From contig NZ_CABVIR010000001.1 in NCBI RefSeq assembly GCF_902498065.1, forward strand, positions 930,001 to 994,000: a DNA stretch of 64,000 nt, in the 5' to 3' direction. Source of the stretch: Pseudomonas fluorescens (GTDB lineage Bacteria; Pseudomonadota; Gammaproteobacteria; Pseudomonadales; Pseudomonadaceae). A model generated the notes under the pieces. The model saw only the letters and a program-made list of their open reading frames with translations, was not told the DNA's origin and ran no database searches. Numbering within the stretch: the stretch's first letter is position 1; every line of letters starts with the position of its first letter. Both the position numbers and the translations under genes were made by a program. Shown here one piece after another: positions 15,038 through 22,380 of the stretch.

Positions 15038-16120
15038 TCAGAACGCGAGTTGTCGCGTGACCTGCACCGCAGCGTTTTCCAGCCTCAGCAGAAACGCCTT
15101 GCGCGGTTGTCCTCCACCATAGCCCGTCAAGGAGCCGTCCGCACCGATCACCCGGTGGCAGGGCAAGACAATCGAAATCCGGTTGTGCCCGTTGGCCAGG
15201 CCCACGGCGCGGCTGGCACCGGGTTTGCCCAACCGTGCGGCGATGGCGCCGTAGGTGCTGGTCTGGCCGTAGGGGATTTTCGCCAGTTCGGCCCAGACCT
15301 GCCGGGAAAATTCGGTGCCGGGCAAGTGCAGCGGCACCTTGAATTCGGTCAGCTTGCCGGCGAAATACAGGGCCAGCTCTGTATCGATCTGCTGTAAGTG
15401 AACGTTGTGCCCGGGCGCGACCGCATAGCCATGACGGTTCTGCAACGCTTCGACTTCCCGGGTCAGCGCCGGCCGGTCGAGAAACTCCAGCAGCACCAGC
15501 CCGCGCCGTTCGGCCATGGCGATCATCGGCCCCAACGGCGTGGTCAGGCGCGTGAACAGCAAGGGCTCGCTATTGGCCGCACGACCGGGGGTGATGTGAA
15601 AGGATTTCTGGAAGGCATCGCGAAACCCGCTCAGGGACTCGTAACCGGAATCGAACGCTGCGCTGTCGATGGAATCGCCCTGTTTGATCCCGCCCAGCGC
15701 CATGCCGAGGCGTCGGGTGCGCAACCAGGCATGGAAGGTCATGCCAAAATGTTGCTTGAACCAGCGTCGCAGTTTCAGCGGCTCGATGCCTTCGGCCAGT
15801 AACTGGGCATCGGTCCAGCGCAGCTCGGAATCGGCGTCCACCGACTGGAGCAGCTTCTGTACCCAGTCCGGCGCGATGGCGGCCGCGTCCAGCGGTTTGC
15901 AACGCAGGCAGGCGCGGTAGCCGGCGGACAGGCAGTCATCGGCATGGGCGAAGAACTCGACGTTCTCCGGTTTCGGTTTGCGCGCCGTGCAACTGGGGCG
16001 GCAGAAGATGCCGGTGGTTTTGACCGCAGTAAAAAACACCCCCTCGTAGGTGGTGTCTCGTTCGAGCATGGCGCGAACCATCTCGGCGTGGGGCGGAAGT
16101 ACAGCGTTCTGTAGGTTCAT
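15038..16120 (-). CDS. ada: Ada: bifunctional methyl-DNA repair protein and activator
   Basis: A 360-residue protein that repairs methyl-phosphotriesters and O6-methylguanine and, once methylated, activates the adaptive response. In order: the Ada zinc domain with Cys40, Cys44, Cys71 and Cys74 (Cys40 being the methyl acceptor), an AraC-type helix-turn-helix (about 95-182, FKQHFGMTFHAWLRTRRL), an RNase H-like ribonuclease-fold segment, and the methyltransferase site with Cys321 in VLPCHRVIGA. All key residues are present. The start is the ATG at 16120 (MNLQNAVLPPHAEM); the site before it is weak. It heads an operon with a PEP mutase-family gene and an alkA-like gene. I could not find a clear Ada box upstream. 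Confidence 0.93.
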   Translation of the reverse strand: MNLQNAVLPPHAEMVRAMLERDTTYEGVFFTAVKTTGIFCRPSCTARKPKPENVEFFAHADDCLSAGYRACLRCKPLDAAAIAPDWVQKLLQSVDADSELRWTDAQLLAEGIEPLKLRRWFKQHFGMTFHAWLRTRRLGMALGGIKQGDSIDSAAFDSGYESLSGFRDAFQKSFHITPGRAANSEPLLFTRLTTPLGPMIAMAERRGLVLLEFLDRPALTREVEALQNRHGYAVAPGHNVHLQQIDTELALYFAGKLTEFKVPLHLPGTEFSRQVWAELAKIPYGQTSTYGAIAARLGKPGASRAVGLANGHNRISIVLPCHRVIGADGSLTGYGGGQPRKAFLLRLENAAVQVTRQLAF

Positions 16121-16364
16121 GGGTCGAGCATAAGGCGCGTTGGCCGGGGGCTCCACCGAAAAATCGACAGAGAATTGCGATCAATCATCATCACGCTTCG
16201 ATGCGGTTCAGTTCGGTTTTCCAGCGTGCATCCTAGAGGCATGTGCAAAGAACTGAGCCTCTCCCAATCGGTAATGCTTCTCGCAGCCTTACTGCAAATA
16301 TCGGGCAGTTGCGTTTTCGTCGGAGAAAACTCCTACAACTGTTAAAGAAAAATCCCACCATTCT

Positions 16365-16380
16365 TTAGGACTAGACCTAA
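16365..16380. promoter_or_regulatory. Short dyad upstream of the O-antigen ligase-like gene
   Basis: TTAGG-N6-CCTAA, about 33 bases before the ATG at 16413, in an AT-rich stretch. It is possibly an operator for that gene; no known regulator is assigned. The remaining sequence of 16121-16412 shows nothing else I can name. Confidence 0.3.
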
Positions 16381-16412
16381 TTCGAACGCAATAAAAATAT
16401 GACATTTTTTGT

Positions 16413-17858
16413 ATGCAGAATAATTTGCTGTGGTTAGTCAATGAGAATTATCCTCCCATGCTTAATAAAAAGTTAGTTTCGGGTGCTCCGGTGGTTGCGG
16501 CGCTGGTCGCGTTTTTATCGGTTTCAACGATGCTTCGAGTTCCCGGTCTGCCTGTCGGAGCCTCGGAATTTGTTGTTTTATTTTTGGCGATTGTGCTGAT
16601 TGTTAAAAAAAAGTTCCTGCCGCACTTTAAACATCCGCTGATGTTGTTTTGGGCTCTTTTTATTGTGGTTGCTGTAGCGGGTTATATAACAGGCTCTGAG
16701 CGCGGCGAAGGTCGGATCTACACGGGCGCTGCTTATTTTTATGTGGCCTGTTTTACAGCGGTGGTATTGGGCTGTGCTGCCGATTTGGAAAGATTTGAGT
16801 TCCACAGGTACCTTCGGGCAATAATTACCATTCCTGTTTTTCTACTGTTTATCCCACTGTCGTTGTTTTTTTTAGGGGATATCTGGCTGTCAGATAGATT
16901 GGGAGTTAATACAGATTTTTATCCCTCACGAGTAGCGGCCTGGTCGATGAACCCTAACCAGCTTGCACTGTTTCTGCTCCCGATTCCGTTCTGGCTGGCG
17001 GCAATCTCTCAAGGCCAGTACTGTTCAAAGGTTCGGATCGTAAAGAAGTTCGTCTTTCTCTGGTTTCTATTTTTTTTAGGTTTTTGTGTCAGAAGCGATG
17101 CACTGCTACTGGCTTGGTGCATCGGCATTCCTCTGCTGACAGTGTTGGTCTGGTGCTGGTTGAAAAATATTAATTGGAGATTTTTCACAACCATGCTCCT
17201 AGCTTTCCTGCTTGCATTTGTTTTTTTCAAATGTTTTTTTGACGGTGTGGGGCAGCCATTTTTCGACGCCGTTCAGGCACAAATGAAATCGCTGTCTTCC
17301 GATCCGGTTGTCAGCGTTGAGGACGTCAATACGGGCGTGTTTGAACAGGCGATATCAACGGAAATCCACCTCGATCAATTTGATTGTGAATGTGATAGCA
17401 AGCAAGTAAGTCAAATAGACTCAGTAGTGCCCGCTTTTGGGCGATCTGATTCCGTGTTAGGCGTAGGGCTCGATCCAAATAAAGTAGGCGTGCGGAAAAT
17501 GTTGTGGATACACGCAGTGGATGTTTGGAAGTTGTCGCCCATATTTGGTCATGGGCCAGGGGCATTTTCCTATCTGGATATGCCCGGCCAAAAGCATGAG
17601 GCTCACAATTTGTTGTTAGACATGCTTACTCAAGTAGGTGTTGTCGGGGTTGCTTTATTTGCGGTGACTTTATTATGGTTGGTTTTAGGCGCAATTAAAG
17701 CCAAAGATCCGTTTTCACTCATGTTACTCCTCGCATTGATCGTATTTTCCGGCGCGCATTTCATACTTCGCCAACCAGTTTTTATGATGTATCTTGTCAT
17801 CACCGCGGTCGCGATAGAAAAACGTTTTTTTGTTCTGATAAATGCATCACGTCGGTGA
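16413..17858 (+). CDS. O-antigen ligase/polymerase (WaaL/Wzy)-like membrane protein
   Basis: A 481-residue polytopic inner-membrane protein with about 11-12 predicted helices. A long hydrophilic loop of some 115 residues (about 280-395) lies before the last helices. Near its end is GHGPGAFSYLDMP...KHEAHNLLLDMLTQVGVVG, the pattern with conserved His of the Wzy_C/O-antigen ligase family. Function is likely transfer or polymerisation of a periplasmic glycan. The gene is visibly AT-rich with T-runs, unlike its neighbours, and no polysaccharide genes adjoin it, suggesting horizontal acquisition as an orphan. Start choice is uncertain: ATG 16413 or ATG 16458 (MLNKKLVSG); neither has a good ribosome site. 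Confidence 0.8.
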   Translation: MQNNLLWLVNENYPPMLNKKLVSGAPVVAALVAFLSVSTMLRVPGLPVGASEFVVLFLAIVLIVKKKFLPHFKHPLMLFWALFIVVAVAGYITGSERGEGRIYTGAAYFYVACFTAVVLGCAADLERFEFHRYLRAIITIPVFLLFIPLSLFFLGDIWLSDRLGVNTDFYPSRVAAWSMNPNQLALFLLPIPFWLAAISQGQYCSKVRIVKKFVFLWFLFFLGFCVRSDALLLAWCIGIPLLTVLVWCWLKNINWRFFTTMLLAFLLAFVFFKCFFDGVGQPFFDAVQAQMKSLSSDPVVSVEDVNTGVFEQAISTEIHLDQFDCECDSKQVSQIDSVVPAFGRSDSVLGVGLDPNKVGVRKMLWIHAVDVWKLSPIFGHGPGAFSYLDMPGQKHEAHNLLLDMLTQVGVVGVALFAVTLLWLVLGAIKAKDPFSLMLLLALIVFSGAHFILRQPVFMMYLVITAVAIEKRFFVLINASRR

Positions 17859-17903
17859 CGTCCATATCGTTAAAGTCGTGTGGGGTTCCGCCATTCATCC
17901 CCA

Positions 17904-18800
17904 TTACTTCGCGAATTTTTTTGCTCCGGCAACACACAGGATCACCGCCACAGTCACCGCCAGCATGCCAATGCTGACCTGCTCATGAAGCAACGTCGCC
18001 GCCAGCGCCAAGCCAAAAAACGGCTGCAGCAACTGCAACTGTCCCACGGCCGCAATCCCGCCCTGCGCCAGCCCCCGATACCAGAAAACAAAACCGATCA
18101 GCATGCTGAACAGCGACACGTATCCCAGGCTGAACCAGGCCGGTGTGCTGGTCCCCGAGAACGATGCGGGTGCGAGCCACCACGTCAACAGCGCCATAAC
18201 CGGCAGCGACAGCACCAATGCCCAGCAAATCACCTGCCAGCCACCCAGTGTCCGGGACAGTTTCGCCCCTTCGGCATAACCGAGGCCGCAGGCTAGGATC
18301 GCCGCCAGCATCAGGAGGTCGCCTTCAGGTGAGGCGGTCAGGCCTTGGGAGGCGGCGAATCCCACCACCAGCAGGCTGCCCAGGACCGAGAAAAACCAGA
18401 ACACTGGTCGCGGCCGCTCACCACCACGGATCACACCGAACACGGCGGTGGCGAGGGGCAGCAGGCCAACGAAGACGATGGAGTGTGCCGACGTCACGTA
18501 TTGCAGCGCCAGCGCCGTCAACAGAGGGAAGCCGACTACCACGCCCATGGCCACGATGAACAACGGCAACAGCTGGTTCCTTGCAGGACGCTTTTCCTTG
18601 AACAGCCACAGCATGCACAGCGCCAGAATGCCGGCGATGGTTGCCCGTGCGACGGTCAGGAAAACCGGGTCGAACTCCAGCACCGCCAAGCGCGTGGCCG
18701 GTAGCGAGCCGCTGAAGATCAGTACGCCGATCAATCCGTTGATCCACCCGTTGGTGGTCTTTTCCTGGGGCTGGCTGTGCAGGTTCGATACGCGTTCCAT
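17904..18800 (-). CDS. EamA/DMT-family transporter
   Basis: A 298-residue inner-membrane protein of the drug/metabolite transporter superfamily. It has ten predicted helices arranged as two five-helix EamA repeats (about 24-150 and 160-295), with the typical GLLPLATAVFG and QLQLLQPFFGLALA helix motifs. The substrate is unknown; such carriers commonly export amino acids or metabolites. The start is the ATG at 18800 (MERVSNLHSQPQ). It is divergent from a MocR-type regulator across about 100 bases containing an inverted repeat, which suggests direct control by that regulator. Confidence 0.88.
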   Translation of the reverse strand: MERVSNLHSQPQEKTTNGWINGLIGVLIFSGSLPATRLAVLEFDPVFLTVARATIAGILALCMLWLFKEKRPARNQLLPLFIVAMGVVVGFPLLTALALQYVTSAHSIVFVGLLPLATAVFGVIRGGERPRPVFWFFSVLGSLLVVGFAASQGLTASPEGDLLMLAAILACGLGYAEGAKLSRTLGGWQVICWALVLSLPVMALLTWWLAPASFSGTSTPAWFSLGYVSLFSMLIGFVFWYRGLAQGGIAAVGQLQLLQPFFGLALAATLLHEQVSIGMLAVTVAVILCVAGAKKFAK

Positions 18801-18867
18801 TGAGGTCACACTCGATGATTGTTTTCTTGGCGGGTTGCCTTGAGCGCATCGTATGGCCGAGTATAAA

Positions 18868-18885
18868 GACAATCAAAAAATTGTC
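18868..18885. promoter_or_regulatory. Inverted repeat between the transporter and MocR genes (putative operator)
   Basis: GACAAT-N6-ATTGTC is a perfect six-base dyad, with a further half site ATTGTT at 18818-18823. It lies 17 bases before the MocR start and 67 bases before the divergent EamA start, a good position for autoregulation and control of the exporter. Confidence 0.5.
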
Positions 18886-18901
18886 ATGGATACATCGCCC
18901 T

Positions 18902-20233
18902 ATGCCTCGCTTGCGCTACAAGTCGCTGGTCGACACCTTTGCCGCAGACATCCGTTCAGGACATTTGTCGCCCGGTACGCGCTTGCCAACCCATCGCAAG
19001 CTCGCCGCTGAGCACGGGTTGGCGCTCGTGACCGCCAGCCGAGTTTATGCAGAGCTTGAGGCGATGGGCCTGGTCAGTGGTGAAACCGGCCGGGGCACGT
19101 TCGTCAGAGAGACATCGCTTCCCCCCGGCCAAGGCGTCAGCCAGCACGTGGTTGCCGTGGGTATGGCCGATCTCAACTTCAACTACCCGTCATTACCCGG
19201 TCAGGCGGATCTGTTGCGAACGGCCTTGCGTCAACTCGCGTTGTCCGGCGACCTGGAAGCTCATTTGCGCTATCAGCCCCATGCCGGGCGCCTGCATGAG
19301 CGCGCATCGATTGCGAACCATCTGGTCTCACGCGGGTTGAGCGTCCAGGCCGAGCAGGTATTGATCGTCAGCGGTGCCCAGCATGGATTGGCGGTGACGA
19401 TGATGGCGTTGCTCAAACCAGGCGATGTCATCGCGGCGGATGCGTTGACCTACACCGGTTTCAAGGTGCTGGCCGAATCGCTGCACCTGGAAATCGTGCC
19501 CGTTCCCGCCACGGAGACCGGGCCTGACCTTGAGGCGTTCGAAGCGCTTTGCCGGCGCCGGTCGGTGCGGGCCGTCTACAGCATGCCCACGCTGCATAAT
19601 CCGCTGGGTTGGGTCATGGATGCACAGTGGCGAGATCAGTTCGTGTCGATTGCACGTCAGCATGACCTGTTGATCATTGAAGACGCTGCGTACGCCTTTC
19701 TGGTCGAAGACGCCCCGGCACCCTTGGCCGAATTGGCGCCGGAACGGACCGTCTACGTGTCGGGGTTCTCCAAGAATGTCGCCACGGGACTGCGCGTGGG
19801 CTTCATCGCTGCGCCGGTCGAGAAAGTGCCTGCGCTTGAGCGCGCAATCAGGGCCACCACCTGGAACACCCCCGGCGTAATGACAGCGATTGCCTGCGCA
19901 TGGCTCGACGATGGAACCGTGAGCCAACTGGAAGCGCAAAAGCGTGCGGACGCACAGGCCCGGCAAGCTATGGCCGCCGACCTGCTGAAAGGACTGCGCT
20001 GCATGACTCATCCCAATTCGTACTTTCTGTGGTTGCCACTGACGGAAGACGCCCGAGCGGACCAGATCGCGGTCGAGCTGATGCACGAGCAAGTCGCGGT
20101 TTCCACTGCCGAACCTTTTGCAACCTCGGTCCATGTACCGCATGCGATCCGGTTGGCGCTGGGGTCGGTGGACATGGATTCGCTTCGATCAGCGCTGATC
20201 AAAGTGAAGCGGGTGGTCGGCGCTTATTCCTAG
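18902..20233 (+). CDS. MocR-type regulator (GntR helix-turn-helix plus aminotransferase domain)
   Basis: A 443-residue fusion of an N-terminal winged GntR domain (about 1-70, with THRKLAAEHGLALVTASRVYAEL) to a fold-type I aminotransferase domain. The PLP lysine lies in VSGFSKNVATGLR. These regulators sense PLP-linked ligands and usually control a neighbouring transporter or metabolic gene. The start is the ATG at 18902 (MPRLRYKSLVDTF), the conserved beginning of this group; upstream in-frame codons would extend into the putative operator. It is divergent from the EamA transporter. Confidence 0.9.
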   Translation: MPRLRYKSLVDTFAADIRSGHLSPGTRLPTHRKLAAEHGLALVTASRVYAELEAMGLVSGETGRGTFVRETSLPPGQGVSQHVVAVGMADLNFNYPSLPGQADLLRTALRQLALSGDLEAHLRYQPHAGRLHERASIANHLVSRGLSVQAEQVLIVSGAQHGLAVTMMALLKPGDVIAADALTYTGFKVLAESLHLEIVPVPATETGPDLEAFEALCRRRSVRAVYSMPTLHNPLGWVMDAQWRDQFVSIARQHDLLIIEDAAYAFLVEDAPAPLAELAPERTVYVSGFSKNVATGLRVGFIAAPVEKVPALERAIRATTWNTPGVMTAIACAWLDDGTVSQLEAQKRADAQARQAMAADLLKGLRCMTHPNSYFLWLPLTEDARADQIAVELMHEQVAVSTAEPFATSVHVPHAIRLALGSVDMDSLRSALIKVKRVVGAYS

Positions 20234-20318
20234 AACGGGTGGGCAGTTTTCTTCAATACGCGGACCAGCCCGCGCCTTACCTTGAGGCCTGGTTCAACTG
20301 AATTGAAGAAGGTATGCA

Positions 20319-20906
20319 ATGAGTCTGATTATTTCTATGGCCGCGTTTGCCCTGGTGGCCTCGATTACACCGGGACCGGTGAACATTGTTGCGCTGAGTT
20401 CCGGCGCGCAGTTCGGTTTTCGCGCCAGTCAGCGCCACGTGGCCGGCGCAACGCTGGGCTTTGTGTTGCTACTGGTATTGATGGGGTTGGGGCTGCATGA
20501 AGTGTTGCAGACATGGCCGGCGCTGACGCGGGTGGTGCAACTGGCCGGCGTGGCGTTTCTGTTGTTCATGGCGTGGAAACTGGCAGCGGACAACGGGCAG
20601 CTCGACACGAAGGAGTCGGGGCGGGCGCCGTCGATGCTGTATGGCGCTGTCATGCAATGGCTCAACCCCAAAGCCTGGCTGGCCTGTGTGGCCGGCATGG
20701 GCGCGTTCGTCGCAGACGGCGAGGCGCGGCTGGTCTGGCAGTTTGCCGCGGTGTATCTGGTGATCTGCTACCTGTCCGTCGGCTGCTGGGCGTACGCCGG
20801 GACTTTTTTGCGCGGCTATCTGAACAACCCGGCGGGGATGCGCTTGTTCAACCGGATCATGGCGTTGTTGCTGGCGATGAGCGCGATGTATCTGTTACTG
20901 CCTTGA
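20319..20906 (+). CDS. LysE/RhtB-family amino-acid exporter
   Basis: A 195-residue inner-membrane protein of five to six helices. The N-terminal family signature ASITPGPVNIVALSSGAQFG (about 14-33) and the mid-protein QWLNPKAWL are diagnostic for LysE/RhtB exporters. The substrate is unknown. The start is the ATG at 20319, with a GAAGAAGG site. It lies 85 bases after the MocR gene in the same direction and may be cotranscribed. It converges with an AraC regulator 8 bases away. Confidence 0.9.
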   Translation: MSLIISMAAFALVASITPGPVNIVALSSGAQFGFRASQRHVAGATLGFVLLLVLMGLGLHEVLQTWPALTRVVQLAGVAFLLFMAWKLAADNGQLDTKESGRAPSMLYGAVMQWLNPKAWLACVAGMGAFVADGEARLVWQFAAVYLVICYLSVGCWAYAGTFLRGYLNNPAGMRLFNRIMALLLAMSAMYLLLP

Positions 20907-20914
20907 TCGAACAT

Positions 20915-21748
20915 TCAGCCGCGATACTGCCCCGGTGTTGCCGCCAGATGCTGTTTGAATGCCCGCTGAAAATGCGCCTGATCGGCAAACCCTGCTTCCA
21001 GCGCCACGTCGGCGATCAGCTTGCCGCTGCGCAGGCGATCCTGAGCAAACTGGATGCGTCGATTGACCAGGAACGCGTGGGGCGTCATGCCGTAATGCTG
21101 TTTAAAGGCGCGGATCAGATAGGACGGTGACAGTTGCGCGGCGTCGCAAATGTCTTCGAGTTTGAGCAGTTGCGTGCAGTTGTCGCGGATGTAGTCAGCG
21201 GCGCGCTCCAGTTTGAAATTGGGCTCACGCAGGGGTTGATCGCCGGGGTTGAGTCGTTGCTGCACTTCAGTGAAGAACTCGACCGCCGCGCTGTGTTTGC
21301 TCAGTACGTCCTGCTCGCTGTCGACCAGTATTTCGTACAACGCCTTCAGGCCGACAAACAGGCTGGCGTCAGACGTATGGGTGATGGAAAACCGCCGGAA
21401 CGCCAAGTCGCTGCTGAACCCCAGTTGATGCTGCAAGTCGGTGAGCCACGGCGTCGCGACGTACAGCATCAGGTACGACCAGGGCTGGTCATCGATCGGA
21501 TTGCAGGCGTGGACGTCGCCAGGGTTCATCAGCACCACGGTGCCGGCGCTGACCTGAAATTCCGATTGCTCATGGATATAAGTGCTGCGTCCGGCGGTGA
21601 TCGAGCCGATAGAAAAGTGCTCGTGGGCATGCCGGGTGTAACAGACCTGGCGCCCGTCGGCGATGGAGCGGGCCTCAATGAAGGGCAGGGCGTCGTCGCG
21701 CCAGAAGCGTGGGGCCTTGTCGGCGTCTTTGCCAGCGGTGGGCTTCAT
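20915..21748 (-). CDS. AraC-family transcriptional regulator
   Basis: A 277-residue regulator. The N-terminal AraC cupin domain (about 20-160) carries the histidine-containing TRHAHEHFSIGSI and VLMNPGDVHACNP motifs. The C-terminal region (about 180-277) has two helix-turn-helix units (LEDICDAAQLSPSYLIRAFKQHYGMTPHAFL; IADVALEAGFADQAHFQRAFKQHLAATPGQYR). The effector is probably a small metabolite. Adjacent to a LysE exporter in convergent orientation, a common pairing, so it may govern it. The start is the ATG at 21748. Confidence 0.9.
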   Translation of the reverse strand: MKPTAGKDADKAPRFWRDDALPFIEARSIADGRQVCYTRHAHEHFSIGSITAGRSTYIHEQSEFQVSAGTVVLMNPGDVHACNPIDDQPWSYLMLYVATPWLTDLQHQLGFSSDLAFRRFSITHTSDASLFVGLKALYEILVDSEQDVLSKHSAAVEFFTEVQQRLNPGDQPLREPNFKLERAADYIRDNCTQLLKLEDICDAAQLSPSYLIRAFKQHYGMTPHAFLVNRRIQFAQDRLRSGKLIADVALEAGFADQAHFQRAFKQHLAATPGQYRG

Positions 21749-21783
21749 CGTCGGTGTCCTCGGCAGGTCAGCACCGGAGTGTA

Positions 21784-22287
21784 TTAGCTCTCTCCGTCAA
21801 AGGCTCGTTGCAGTGCAGCAATGTCGAGTTTTTTCATTTGTAGCATCGCCTCCATGGCGCGCTGGGATTTTGCCGTGTCGGGGTCTTTCATCATGTCCAT
21901 CAGGACGATCGGCACGATCTGCCACGACAGGCCGAACTTGTCCTTGAGCCAGCCGCATTGCTGGGCCTGAGGGACGCCCCCGGCGCTCAGGGCATCCCAG
22001 AAGTGATCGACTTCCTCCTGGGTCTGGCAATTGACCTGGAACGAGATCGCCTCGCCGAACTTGAACACCGGACCGCCGTTGAGGCCGGTGAAGCTTTGGC
22101 CGTCGAGCTCGAAGCTGACCGTCATGACCGAGCCTTCGGGGCGGCCATGGAATTCGAAGCCGGCGTGGCCATAGTAGGTCGTGGCGGTGATTTTTGAATG
22201 ATCGAACACCGAGCAGTAAAACCTCGCGGCTTCCTCCGCCTGATCGTCGAACCACAGGCAGGGCGTGAGTTTCTGAATGCGTTGCAT
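21784..22287 (-). CDS. VOC-superfamily protein (PhnB-like)
   Basis: A 167-residue member of the glyoxalase/VOC superfamily, PhnB-like subgroup (often labelled 3-demethylubiquinone 3-methyltransferase by similarity only). It shows one long VOC domain with TPCLWFDDQAEEAARFYCSVF at the start, GQSFTGLNGGP in the middle and CGWLKDKFGLSWQIVP near residue 117. It ends in an amphipathic helix. The start is the ATG at 22287 with GAGAGGA upstream; the in-frame codon at 22305 is less likely. The reaction is unknown. Confidence 0.85.
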   Translation of the reverse strand: MQRIQKLTPCLWFDDQAEEAARFYCSVFDHSKITATTYYGHAGFEFHGRPEGSVMTVSFELDGQSFTGLNGGPVFKFGEAISFQVNCQTQEEVDHFWDALSAGGVPQAQQCGWLKDKFGLSWQIVPIVLMDMMKDPDTAKSQRAMEAMLQMKKLDIAALQRAFDGES

Positions 22288-22380
22288 GGCGGTAATCCTC
22301 TCCACGGGTCACTCGTGCTGAACGTTCAGCGTAGTCAGCCCGCAGTGGTCCGGAAGTACCGTAGATCGACAACTTGCCGA

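Noticed and set aside
16121..16250. Possible Ada box upstream of ada
   Set aside because: I looked for the AAAGCGCA-type element; only GATCGCAATT-like sequence is present, too poor to call.
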